This document shows, piece by piece, positions 54,158-62,151 of a DNA stretch of 62,151 nt (position 1 is its first letter; every line of letters starts with the position of its first letter). The notes below the pieces were generated by a model, which was not told the origin of the DNA, did no database searches, and saw nothing but the letters and a program-made list of their open reading frames with translations. The position numbers and the translations under genes are program-made. The stretch comes from Deltaproteobacteria bacterium (lineage in GTDB: Bacteria > Desulfobacterota > Desulfobulbia > Desulfobulbales > Desulfurivibrionaceae): the NCBI GenBank assembly GCA_013349285.1, contig DUZU01000015.1:1-62151 (forward strand), read 5' to 3'.

Positions 54158-55488
54158 CAGGCCACCACCTCGCCAAGCAGAATTTTCCTGGCTTTGCCGA
54201 CCAGATAAAGCGAACCGGCGACACAGATCAAATCATCCGCCTGCGCCTCCGCGGCGGCGGTAGCCAAGGCGGCCTCAATAGATGCACCAATTCTTGCCTT
54301 GCCCTGCTCTGCCGGGGCCAGGATTTCCCGCAACTGCACAGGAGTAGCCGAGCGCTCTGATTCGGGCATGGTCAGCACGATAATATCGGCCAACGGCGCC
54401 ATGGTTGAGAGGGTTTTCTTCATATCCTTGTCCGCCATGCTGGCCCAGACCAGAATCAGCCGGCCATAGGTAAAATCATGGGCCAGGGCCTCCTTTAACG
54501 TATCAACTCCGGCGGGATTATGGGCGCCATCCAGCAGATACCTCCGCACCCCATTGTCCGCAGCCGCCTCCGGACCAACCACCCGACCGCCTTGATTCAT
54601 GCAAAAATATTCAAGCCGGCCCGGCCAGCGAACCTCGGCCAGCCCGGCCCGAATGTGCTCCTCATCTACCGGAAAATCAGCGGCTATTTGCTCAAGCACG
54701 GCCAGGGCCAGGGCGCCGTTATCACGCTGGTATCTGCCGATAAGGCCATGGCGTAATCCATTAATTTTTTTAAATTTTTCAGTCAACCCCAGATAGGACC
54801 AGGAGCCAGCATCGCCAGGCTCCACCGTAAAATCACGACCGAGCAGATAAAGGGGAGCGCCCCGGTCGCGACAGGTCTGCTCAACCACCGTAAGGCTGTC
54901 ATCCGCCCCAACCCCGGAAACGATGGGAACACCAGGCTTGATGATCCCCGCCTTCTCCCCGGCCACCGCGGCCAGGGTATTGCCCAGATACGCTTCATGG
55001 TCCATGGACACATTGGTAATCACCCCGACCTGCGGGGTAATGACATTGGTGGCGTCAAGCCGGCCGCCCATCCCGACCTCAAGGATGACCAGATCAACCT
55101 TTTGCCGAGCAAACCAGAGCAGGGCCAGGGCGGTGGTAAATTCAAAATAAGTGATCTGCCTGTCCCCGAGAACATCCCTGATCCTGGTGGCCAGCTCGGC
55201 AAAATCATCTTCCGGGATGAATTGATCATTGATTCGGAACCGCTCCCGCACCGAACTGAGATGGGGAGAGGTATAAAGCCCGACCCGATAGCCGGCTTTA
55301 CTCAAGATACTGAGCAGGGTGCTCGACATCGAGCCCTTACCATTGGTCCCGGCGACATGGATAAACTTAAGATCTTGATGGGGCTGGCCAACATCCTCAA
55401 GAAAACGGTTCATGCTGTCCAGGCCGAGCTTGATCTTGAAAAACTGCAGGTTGTCAAGAAAGGTCCAAGCCTGCTGATAGTTCATCAT
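54157..55488 (-). CDS. folC: Dihydrofolate/folylpolyglutamate synthase
   Basis: 443-residue Mur-ligase-fold enzyme adding glutamate to folates (and dihydropteroate). P-loop VAGTNGKGSMSS (45-56), EVGMGGRLDATNV, and DGAHNPAG near residue 330 are diagnostic. Overlaps the helicase stop by four bases (ATGATG with TGA) upstream and the HNH start by one base downstream. Confidence 0.96.
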   Translation of the reverse strand: MMNYQQAWTFLDNLQFFKIKLGLDSMNRFLEDVGQPHQDLKFIHVAGTNGKGSMSSTLLSILSKAGYRVGLYTSPHLSSVRERFRINDQFIPEDDFAELATRIRDVLGDRQITYFEFTTALALLWFARQKVDLVILEVGMGGRLDATNVITPQVGVITNVSMDHEAYLGNTLAAVAGEKAGIIKPGVPIVSGVGADDSLTVVEQTCRDRGAPLYLLGRDFTVEPGDAGSWSYLGLTEKFKKINGLRHGLIGRYQRDNGALALAVLEQIAADFPVDEEHIRAGLAEVRWPGRLEYFCMNQGGRVVGPEAAADNGVRRYLLDGAHNPAGVDTLKEALAHDFTYGRLILVWASMADKDMKKTLSTMAPLADIIVLTMPESERSATPVQLREILAPAEQGKARIGASIEAALATAAAEAQADDLICVAGSLYLVGKARKILLGEVVA

Positions 55489-57713
55489 CCAATAATCTCC
55501 AGTTTGGCATAATCCAGATGCAGGGTTTTCCTGCCGTGACGCTGAAAATAGATATCAAAACTGCGCGCTCCGGCCACCCTTTCCACCTTACCCTCGCCGA
55601 AGAAGGGATGGCGCACCCGCATGCCGGGCTTAAGCTCATCCTGGGACAGGCTTTGCCCGACCTTGCTTTTCGGGATGGCCGGGATGCCGAAACCGGTGGT
55701 TTCTTCGTGGGGATCATCAATCCCGTAGGCAGTTGGAGAGATCTGCCAACTCTTACGCACCTCGGTGGTCTGGATCAGCCCATGGGGGATCTCCTCGAGA
55801 AAGGGAGAAATGCCGCCCCCCTGCGAGCCGTATGAGCCATAGCCCATAACCTCGCGGGGATAGAGAAAAAAGAGACGCTTGCGGGCCCGGGTCGCAGCCA
55901 CATAGAGCAGACGCCGTTCTTCCTCACGCTGCTGCGGCAAAATGGCCTGAGCCGAGGGAAACTTGCCGTTGGCCAGATTGATAATAAAGACCGTGTCCCA
56001 CTCCAGCCCCTTGGCCGAATGGATGGTGGACAGAATCAGGCGACCGGCGCCGGGCATCAGCTCCGTAACCGACTGGGGCGGATCAAGGGAGGTGTCGTCG
56101 AGAAAGGCCTGCAGATCATCATAACCGGCAATAATCGACCCAAGCTGGTCAAGATCCTTGCGGCGCCGGGGATAATCATCGTGGTAGATCCGCTCGAAAA
56201 CAGGCTGATAATAATCCATCACCAACTCAAACATCCCCGCCATTCGTAAGCCGGGTTGCCGAAGCGCCTTCTGCAAGGCCAGCAACTCGTGCAACCCCTT
56301 ACCCCAGCTCTTTTTGGCGGGATACTCGGCCAGGGCGGCCAGGGGATCGTCAACATTCTTGATCGAGCCCAAGATATTCTGCGCGGTTTTGGGACCGATC
56401 TTGTCAAGCTGGAGCAATATCCTATTCCAGGACAGATTATCACTGGGGTTGGTCACCACCCGCAAATAGGAAAGCACATCCTTGATATGGGCCGACTCGG
56501 TCAGCTTGAGCCCGCCCCGCTTTTCAAACTCGATCTGGCGGTTGGCCAGTTCCAGCTCCAGCTTGTAGGAATGAAAGCCGGAACGGAACAAAACGGCAAT
56601 CTCGTCAAGGGCAACCCCTTCATCCCGTAAGGCCACGATCTTATCGGCAACATAGCGGGCCTGCATCGATTCGTCGCGGGGACCATGGATACAGGGCTTA
56701 TCCCCGCCTTCGATTTTGGTAAACAGGGTCTTGGTGAATTTTTCCTGGGCCCGTTCAATAATGGCGTTGGTCACGTCCAGAATTCGCTGGGTGCTGCGAT
56801 AATTTTCCTCAAGCCGGATGATCTTGCTCTGGGGAAAAAGCTTGGGGAAATCCATGATATTGCGAAAATCCGCCCCCCGAAAGCTATAGATGGATTGGGA
56901 ATCATCACCGACCACCATCACATTATTATGGGCAGAAGCCATCAACCGGACAATATCGGCCTGAATCGGGTTGGTATCCTGATATTCATCAACCATGATA
57001 TGACTAAAGCGGCCCGCCAATTCGGTCAGCACCTCGGGCACCTCGGTCAACACCTTGCGCCAGTTGACCAGCAGATCGTCATAATCCATCAGCCCGTGTT
57101 CGAGCTTGAATTTATGGTAATGCTTGTTGATGATAAGCAGATCATCTAAAAAATCATGGATGTGGCCATACTCTTCCTCGATCAGCGCCTCAATGGAGAG
57201 CCCCTTATTGACCGACTTACTCAGAATACTGATAATGACCCGTTTCGAGGGAAACCGCTTGTTCGCCCCCCCCAGGTTCAGAGATGATTTCAGGAGATTG
57301 ACGATGCCCTCGGCATCGGACTGGTCGATAATGGTGAAATTGGGCTCATAACCGAGATGGCGGCAATAACGCCTGAGCAGCAGGTTGGCCACCGCATGGA
57401 AGGTGCCGCCCATCACCCGCCGGCAGGAGTCGTCCAGCAGCACGCTGGCCCGCTGCAGCATCTCCTGGGCGGCCTTGCGGGTAAAGGTCAGCAGGAGGAT
57501 CTTTTCCGGCTCAATGCCCTGCTCGACCAGATGGGCCAATCGATAAACCAGGGTCCGGGTTTTACCGCTGCCGGCGCCGGCAATAACCAGCACCGCCCCG
57601 GCCACGGTGGTCACCGCCTCATACTGGGCTTCGTTCAACTCCATCCGGCTGATTCGATTTGCGGACGAGGGAGAAACCGCCTTCTTATTCATGGAAAACA
57701 GGGTCTGTTGCAT
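55485..57713 (-). CDS. UvrD/PcrA-type DNA helicase
   Basis: 742 residues from the ATG at 57713; the longer frame to 57833 codes for unlikely sequence, and a second ATG at 57692 is the alternative. SF1 motifs: GAGSGKT (46-52), LLLTFTRKAA, DEYQDTN (motif II), VVGDDSQSIYSFRGA (III), RLEENYRS (IV), ATRARKRLFFL (VI region). The C-terminal DELKPGMRVRHPFFGEGKV is the usual UvrD/PcrA tail. Translocates 3'-5' on DNA in mismatch or excision repair. First gene of an overlapping trio with folC and HNH. Confidence 0.92.
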   Translation of the reverse strand: MQQTLFSMNKKAVSPSSANRISRMELNEAQYEAVTTVAGAVLVIAGAGSGKTRTLVYRLAHLVEQGIEPEKILLLTFTRKAAQEMLQRASVLLDDSCRRVMGGTFHAVANLLLRRYCRHLGYEPNFTIIDQSDAEGIVNLLKSSLNLGGANKRFPSKRVIISILSKSVNKGLSIEALIEEEYGHIHDFLDDLLIINKHYHKFKLEHGLMDYDDLLVNWRKVLTEVPEVLTELAGRFSHIMVDEYQDTNPIQADIVRLMASAHNNVMVVGDDSQSIYSFRGADFRNIMDFPKLFPQSKIIRLEENYRSTQRILDVTNAIIERAQEKFTKTLFTKIEGGDKPCIHGPRDESMQARYVADKIVALRDEGVALDEIAVLFRSGFHSYKLELELANRQIEFEKRGGLKLTESAHIKDVLSYLRVVTNPSDNLSWNRILLQLDKIGPKTAQNILGSIKNVDDPLAALAEYPAKKSWGKGLHELLALQKALRQPGLRMAGMFELVMDYYQPVFERIYHDDYPRRRKDLDQLGSIIAGYDDLQAFLDDTSLDPPQSVTELMPGAGRLILSTIHSAKGLEWDTVFIINLANGKFPSAQAILPQQREEERRLLYVAATRARKRLFFLYPREVMGYGSYGSQGGGISPFLEEIPHGLIQTTEVRKSWQISPTAYGIDDPHEETTGFGIPAIPKSKVGQSLSQDELKPGMRVRHPFFGEGKVERVAGARSFDIYFQRHGRKTLHLDYAKLEIIG

Positions 57714-57844
57714 GGCGGCAACTCTAACACAGCAGGGGTAATAGTTTCGAGAAAAAAGTTGAATTTTAAGATCTAAATGGTAGATTACCAATCCGTTTAA
57801 AATGCACTCAAACTTTGACTTTAAAATATACAAGAGGCAAAAAA

Positions 57845-58231
57845 ATGGATGATTACGGCAAGATATTTACGGAGGATGCCCTGGGCAAACTTTTTCCGCC
57901 AACCAGGGCTGATGAGTTTTTCGATGCCCTGTTCGGCGATGCCAATGAAGGCGCTTACGATATCAAACTTGCTTATCGGGGAAAAGCGGCCAACCAGCTT
58001 AATTTTGAACTGGAACTTCACGAGCGGCCGGGCAGATGCCTGGTCTGCAACCTAACCTACGGCCTACCCGAAGTTTTCAGCCGCCATCCGATCATCAATA
58101 TCAAAGGGCTGGCAGGGGAAATCGTTTCCCTGCTCGGCATCAAGGCCGACTGTGCCGATTGGAAACTGGGCTCCACCAATTCCATCTCAAAATCCCTGCA
58201 CGCCATCCCCTTGAGAATCACCTTGAAATAA
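57845..58231 (+). CDS. Conserved hypothetical protein
   Basis: 128 residues from the ATG at 57845 (AAGAGG upstream; upstream in-frame extension to 57815 rejected). Sequence LFPPTRADEFFDALFGDANEGAYDI and RPGRCLVCNLTYGLPEVFSRHPIIN is very regular, with a CxxC. I recall similar Desulfobacterota proteins (some mislabelled as a homeobox protein), of unknown function. Divergent from the helicase gene; ends with a strong terminator. No membrane segment. Confidence 0.7.
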   Translation: MDDYGKIFTEDALGKLFPPTRADEFFDALFGDANEGAYDIKLAYRGKAANQLNFELELHERPGRCLVCNLTYGLPEVFSRHPIINIKGLAGEIVSLLGIKADCADWKLGSTNSISKSLHAIPLRITLK

Positions 58232-58263
58232 ATTGGCAAACCATCCGACAAAGCACAAAAGAT

Positions 58264-58302
58264 AATCGGCCCTTCTCCGAAGAGGGGGGCCGATTTTTTT
58301 AT
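58264..58302 (+). terminator. Terminator after the conserved unknown gene
   Basis: Perfect nine-base stem 58264-58272 / 58287-58295 then seven T, 33 bases after the stop and in front of the convergent PHP gene. Confidence 0.88.
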
Positions 58303-58312
58303 GCCTCACTCA

Positions 58313-59074
58313 TCAACAGAACTCTGCAATCCGGCTGAAATATCGCCCAACATCGTCGGGACGATGGGCATCCGAGCCGGCCACCAGCGGAATCCCCATG
58401 GCCATGGCGACCCGGATAAAGTTTGCCGCGGGAAAAGGCTGGCCCCGCAAGGCGATACCCGAAGTATTAATCTCTAGGGCCATGCCTTTGGAGAGCATTG
58501 CCCGAAAAATTTCATTAATGATAAGCTCATGCTCCCTGCCAAAACAGACCTCGGGATGATAGCGCAACACCGCGTCCAGATGACACAACACCGTGCCGGG
58601 CAACAGATTAACAGCGTCAAGCAGCCCGGCCAGATAATGGCTGATGACTTTATCAACCCCGACTGCCCCAAAAGCTAGGGTGTTATATTCCTTACGACTT
58701 ACAAAATTATAATGTTTGCCGCCTATCTCATAGAAATGGTAGGAAATCCCGATACGATCCCAGGGATAGCGGTTTAGAAAATCAAGAATTTCCTCTTGGC
58801 GGCGAGGATTGTAACCAACCTCAATGCCGACCCCGACCTTTATCTTGGCTTGGTATTTTTCCTTAAGACGGCGCCCCTCTCGGTGATAATAGGCAAAATC
58901 GTCCTCACTGAGCCAAGTGGACTCAATATAGTTAACCCCTTTTTCCAGATGCTCCAGAAAAATCAGCTCATCAAGCCCACGCGCAATGGCCGCCAGCACA
59001 TACTCTTCCATCTCACCCCTAGCATGATGACAGAGCCTGGTATGGACATGCCCGTCACTTTTAAAATCGATCAT
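58313..59074 (-). CDS. PHP-family phosphatase, histidinol-phosphatase-like
   Basis: 253 residues. Metal-binding DGHVHTRLCHHARGEM (7-22), LEHLEKG (41), GIEVGYNP (83), CHLD near 165, and the final GSDAHRP are the PHP metal motifs; length and overall pattern match HisK/HisJ-type L-histinol phosphatases. hisB at 21433 suggests histidine synthesis as a use, but no his cluster is here. Lies between two terminator-like sites. Confidence 0.85.
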   Translation of the reverse strand: MIDFKSDGHVHTRLCHHARGEMEEYVLAAIARGLDELIFLEHLEKGVNYIESTWLSEDDFAYYHREGRRLKEKYQAKIKVGVGIEVGYNPRRQEEILDFLNRYPWDRIGISYHFYEIGGKHYNFVSRKEYNTLAFGAVGVDKVISHYLAGLLDAVNLLPGTVLCHLDAVLRYHPEVCFGREHELIINEIFRAMLSKGMALEINTSGIALRGQPFPAANFIRVAMAMGIPLVAGSDAHRPDDVGRYFSRIAEFC

Positions 59075-59212
59075 AAGTTAAGCCCTTGATTAAACAGCAT
59101 TTGTTCAGCATATAATTAAATACTTCCACACCCAAAATAAGACAAAAAATGCGCCTAAGCATTCATAATATTTCTTGATTTTAAAAAAATAAAACTTAAT
59201 AATAGAAACAAT

Positions 59213-59245
59213 ACTAACTAATAATTACTACTATTATTAGTTAGT
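59213..59245. promoter_or_regulatory. 13-base AT-rich inverted repeat, operator candidate
   Basis: Arms ACTAACTAATAAT (59213-59225) and its complement (59233-59245) around a seven-base loop. Just upstream TTGATT (59175-59180) and TAATAA (59197-59202), 16 bases apart, could be a promoter, so the repeat would lie at its start point, 45 bases before the rhodanese gene. Confidence 0.5.
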
Positions 59246-59289
59246 TGATTTAAAAAAGGAAAATAAAATTTTTACCAGGAGAAAAAATC

Positions 59290-60018
59290 ATGATCGTCCC
59301 CAAAAAAATCATCGCCCTTTGCAGCTGCTTTCTACTCAGTCTTTTCTTTTTTCAGGGGGTCGCGATTGCAGAAATACCATTTATCACTACTCCTGAATTA
59401 AAACAGAAAATTGATGCAGGGGAAAAATTAGTGCTGGCTAATGCCTTAAGCCCGATTGAGTTCAGTGAAATCGCGATCAAAGGCTCGGTCAACATCCCGG
59501 CCAGTAGAGTCGAGGGCAACCCCAACCTGCCGAGTGACAAAGATACCTTAATCATTTTTTACTGCCTGGGGCCAAAATGCGGCAAGAGTAGAATTGCCGC
59601 CGAAAAAGCGGTCAAGGCAGGGTACACCAATATCATGGTTTACAATGAAGGCCTGCCCGCCTGGGCCAAAAAGGGGTTACCCTTGGACCATGAGGTAACA
59701 TATCCTAAAATAGATATCGACCGCATACCGCCCAAACAGATTTATGCGGAACGCGACTCCCTTATCATTCTTGATATCCGCGGGAAGAAACATATGGCAC
59801 TGGGCAAAATAGCAGGCACCGTTGACATTCTCCTTGATGACCTCGACCAAAAATACACCCAGCTGCCTAAAGATAAAAAAATAGTAGTTGCCGATCATGC
59901 CGGCAAGCAGCTCAACATCACCGCGAAATATCTTCATTCCAAAGGCTATACCAATATAGCGATCATGGACGGCGGTGTTTCTGCGTGGCTGAGGGATGGA
60001 CTGCCGGTAACCAAATAG
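59290..60018 (+). CDS. Periplasmic tandem-rhodanese protein
   Basis: 242 residues: signal peptide (about 1-27), a first rhodanese domain (about 28-130) with Cys92 in FYCLGPKCGKSR as probable active site (a second Cys97 follows), and a second domain (about 140-240) where the active loop reads ADHAGKQ (Asp202) with no cysteine. Typical two-domain pattern where only one half is catalytic, here the N-terminal one. Would transfer or bind sulfane sulfur outside the cytoplasm, fitting a sulfur-metabolising organism (inference). CAGGAG precedes the ATG. Confidence 0.88.
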   Translation: MIVPKKIIALCSCFLLSLFFFQGVAIAEIPFITTPELKQKIDAGEKLVLANALSPIEFSEIAIKGSVNIPASRVEGNPNLPSDKDTLIIFYCLGPKCGKSRIAAEKAVKAGYTNIMVYNEGLPAWAKKGLPLDHEVTYPKIDIDRIPPKQIYAERDSLIILDIRGKKHMALGKIAGTVDILLDDLDQKYTQLPKDKKIVVADHAGKQLNITAKYLHSKGYTNIAIMDGGVSAWLRDGLPVTK

Positions 60019-60033
60019 TTTTTACATACAACA

Positions 60034-60050
60034 AAAACCGTTTCGGTTTT
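60034..60050 (+). terminator. Small hairpin after the rhodanese gene
   Basis: AAAACCG-TTT-CGGTTTT, seven-base stem, 16 bases after the stop. First of two hairpins here. Confidence 0.5.
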
Positions 60051-60063
60051 CAAAGAAATCAAT

Positions 60064-60094
60064 AAGGGGCAGACTAATATCGGTCTGCCCCTTT
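60064..60094 (+). terminator. Terminator between rhodanese and MCP genes
   Basis: Perfect 11-base stem 60064-60074 / 60083-60093, loop of eight; only a short T tract follows. Confidence 0.6.
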
Positions 60095-60133
60095 ACTGAA
60101 AACACTGTTACCTCTCTTCGTTAAGGTTGGCCA

Positions 60134-61612
60134 ATGAGCATCTCCTTCATCAGCAAAATCGGCAATAAACTTAGACTTTATTTCGCATTTATTTCCCTAG
60201 GTCTTTTCACCTCCGCGATTATTGTCTTCGCGCTTGTTTCAATGAACAATCTTTCTGCCAATGTGGCCGTTGTCAGAAACGAAGTATTTCCGGAAACAAA
60301 GATTGCCATCAAAATGGAAGGGATCATTAACCAGGTGGTTGAACGCTTTAACGCCGCCCGCGCCACTGGCAGCGAACAGGCCCTTGAAAAAATCACTCCT
60401 CTCAACAAAGAGGTCCACACCCTGCTCAACGAGCTCGCCCGGCTCAAGACCCAGGTCGACGCCAATGACACTTCCACCAAGGACCTGGCCAATGCTTACA
60501 AATCCTCCCATGAAGCCGGGGTCAAAATGGTTAAAGCAAGCATTGATATGGAATTTGCCGAAGAGGGTAAATGGACCAAGGTTTTTGATGCCCAGAACAA
60601 ATTCATGCTGAAAACCCTTGAGGATATGGTTGCCGAAAGTTCAACCGCCCACACCACCAGTATGCAAAACATCTTTGAGGTCAGTCGCCAGCTTTTTAAG
60701 ATCATGACTATTGCCTTTGTAGTCTTATCAGCCATCGGCATTACAACTTTTTATCTTGTTTCAAACATGTCCAAAAAGCTTGAATCTATGTCGGAGGAAT
60801 CGGCAAAAGCGACCAACTCTTTGATGGTTTCCATGGCCTATATCTCGGAGATGTCTACCCAACTGAGTATTGAAACGTCATCCTCGGCCGAATCCCTTGC
60901 GGAGATTGCCAACACAGTTGAGGAAATGGCGGGGCAAGCCAACGATAATGTCGTCATTGCCAGGGAGGCAGACAACTCCACCAAGCATGTCCTGGAAACC
61001 GCCGAAGAATCAGGCAAGGTCATCAAACTGGTTGTTGAGGCAATGGTGGAGATGGCAGAAGCCGACCGTGAAATTTCATCACTGGTCAAGGTCATCGAGG
61101 ATATTGCCTTCCAGACCAACTTGCTTGCCCTCAATGCCGCGGTGGAAGCCGCCCGAGCCGGAGAGGCCGGCGCCGGCTTTGCCGTGGTCGCCGACGAGGT
61201 CAGAAACCTGGCCATGCGGGCGACCAAGGCATCGAAACAGGTTGCCACTCTGATTGAAAAACTGGACACCAAGATAAAACAAGGTGAAACGGTTGTCAGC
61301 AAATTACAAGAAACCTTCCCCCAGGTCAGCACCTCCTCCAATATCGTAGCCACCCAAACCGCTAAAATAATTAAAAACTCTTCCAACCAGGCCCAAAAAC
61401 AGAATCTGGTCAAGTCTTCCCTTGCCACCATTGACTCCTCGGTTCAGTCATTGGCCGCCATGTCGGAAGAAGGTTCGGCAACCGTGGCCGAAATCCAGAA
61501 ACAGGTAGAAAACATTAATGCCCTGGCCGATAGCCTGATGATCTTCTGGGAAGGACATTCATCCCAGAGAATGGCGGCAAATAACACGGAACAACTTCCG
61601 GCGCTTGAATGA
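60134..61612 (+). CDS. Methyl-accepting chemotaxis protein without HAMP
   Basis: 492 residues. Two membrane segments (about 17-37 and 196-216) frame a ~160-residue four-helix-type periplasmic domain. The cytoplasmic part begins directly after the second segment with no clear HAMP domain. The hairpin tip [39 protein letters not shown] is intact, so it should bind CheA/CheW; their genes are not in the window. No CheR-binding pentapeptide at the C-terminus. Ends in ATGA, overlapping the next gene. Confidence 0.94.
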   Translation: MSISFISKIGNKLRLYFAFISLGLFTSAIIVFALVSMNNLSANVAVVRNEVFPETKIAIKMEGIINQVVERFNAARATGSEQALEKITPLNKEVHTLLNELARLKTQVDANDTSTKDLANAYKSSHEAGVKMVKASIDMEFAEEGKWTKVFDAQNKFMLKTLEDMVAESSTAHTTSMQNIFEVSRQLFKIMTIAFVVLSAIGITTFYLVSNMSKKLESMSEESAKATNSLMVSMAYISEMSTQLSIETSSSAESLAEIANTVEEMAGQANDNVVIAREADNSTKHVLETAEESGKVIKLVVEAMVEMAEADREISSLVKVIEDIAFQTNLLALNAAVEAARAGEAGAGFAVVADEVRNLAMRATKASKQVATLIEKLDTKIKQGETVVSKLQETFPQVSTSSNIVATQTAKIIKNSSNQAQKQNLVKSSLATIDSSVQSLAAMSEEGSATVAEIQKQVENINALADSLMIFWEGHSSQRMAANNTEQLPALE

Positions 61613-62076
61613 TTCCGCCTAAACTTGCCGCCTGGAGCCGGCTGCTGGTCGTCGGCAACTATTACCTGGCGGCCACCCTTCTGCTTATTGCCGGAATCTT
61701 AAAATTACTGAACCCAGAAGTAAGCGAATTACTACAAACCTTGTACGAACAAAAAATTCTCGGGTTTGACACCATTCTCGTTGTTTCCCGCCGGCTGCCC
61801 TGGCTGGAAATTTTAGTTGGCGGCATAGCCTTAAGCGGTTGGAATTTCCGTTGGCTTGCCCGAATAATGGCCTTGCTTTATCTCATTTTTACCGTCTTTA
61901 TCACTTACGCCTCCCAAGGATATCTGCTCTTACCGATTGACTGCGGCTGCTTTGGCACCGGGGAAGGAACTCCGGCCTACCTGCTTATCTTACGAAATAC
62001 TATCATCACCCTATTACTGCTCTTTGGAGTTGCCCCTATGAAATCGGACACCTCTTCGCTTCAGAATAACATCTAA
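61609..62076 (+). CDS. MauE/DoxX-like membrane protein
   Basis: 155 residues with four membrane segments (about 15-35, 60-80, 83-100, 125-145). PIDCGCFG near residues 110-117 resembles the cysteine motif of MauE-type proteins, which take part in disulfide handling or cofactor assembly outside the membrane. The start codon overlaps the MCP stop by four bases, an unusual coupling. Related membrane proteins often pair with a thioredoxin-like partner; here the nearest candidate is the rhodanese (59290), but that is conjecture. Confidence 0.8.
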   Translation: MIPPKLAAWSRLLVVGNYYLAATLLLIAGILKLLNPEVSELLQTLYEQKILGFDTILVVSRRLPWLEILVGGIALSGWNFRWLARIMALLYLIFTVFITYASQGYLLLPIDCGCFGTGEGTPAYLLILRNTIITLLLLFGVAPMKSDTSSLQNNI

Positions 62077-62151
62077 TATACTCACGTGGAGAGCACATCT
62101 TTAAACCCTTATGTGGATGATTCTCATTATAATCTTCAAACCACTTTGCAA
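62077..62151. other. Right edge of window
   Basis: 75 bases after the MauE-like gene; no terminator, gene or repeat seen. Confidence 0.5.

Noticed and set aside
1-62151. CRISPR arrays, insertion sequences, prophage or integrase
   Set aside because: No regularly spaced repeats, transposase or integrase motifs seen by reading; only two REP-like copies.

Overview
The window looks like chromosomal DNA of a Gram-negative, anaerobic deltaproteobacterium of the Desulfobulbales type (Desulfobacterota). Supporting signs are intermediate GC, LptE and other lipoproteins (outer membrane with LPS), a SelB elongation factor together with an in-frame-UGA HesB/IscA selenoprotein, NtrY/NtrX, an Mn-dependent pyrophosphatase, Mrp-type Fe-S ATPase, and many sensor kinases. 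Placement is inference from gene content. I see no insertion sequence, prophage, integrase or CRISPR array.

Layout. 1-4143: exported adenosine-deaminase-like lipoprotein (cut by the left edge), ppaC, a lone response regulator and an AP2-like protein. 4559-16780: mazG, rpsF-rpsR-DUF2232-rplI, dnaB, leuS-lptE, tkt, dusB, a DtxR-type repressor with an operator-like promoter, and a small unknown gene. 16806-21173 (minus): aminotransferase, argC-truA, and tRNA-Gly-rplM-rpsI. 21433-24320 (plus): hisB-lipoprotein-ttcA-DUF89. 24359-36806 (minus): hemB, a ClpX-like unfoldase, ntrX, ntrY, DUF4390, a long HflX, selB, a metallo-hydrolase and an Mrp ATPase, followed by a CheX-like protein and tRNA-Leu.

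38311-50961 is about 12.7 kb made only of two-component proteins: a sigma-54 activator, a REC-GGDEF-REC-kinase fusion behind a good -24/-12 promoter, a periplasmic solute-binding kinase, two REC-kinases, an Hpt protein, a REC-Hpt protein and a MASE3 hybrid kinase. It reads as one multi-step phosphorelay with a c-di-GMP output. I consider it the most system-like part of the window.

50989-62151: AMMECR1 protein, a monohaem cytochrome c, the HesB/IscA selenoprotein (split by UGA, with a SECIS-like hairpin), phosphofructokinase, the overlapping uvrD-folC-HNH genes, a conserved unknown, a PHP phosphatase, a periplasmic tandem rhodanese, and an MCP overlapping a MauE-like membrane protein.

All calls come from reading the sequence; no database search was possible. 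The strongest unusual points are the selenoprotein, the phosphorelay with its sigma-54 promoter, a JAMM/JAB-like N-terminal extension on HflX, and a ClpX paralogue that has lost the zinc domain but kept the ClpP-docking IGF motif.
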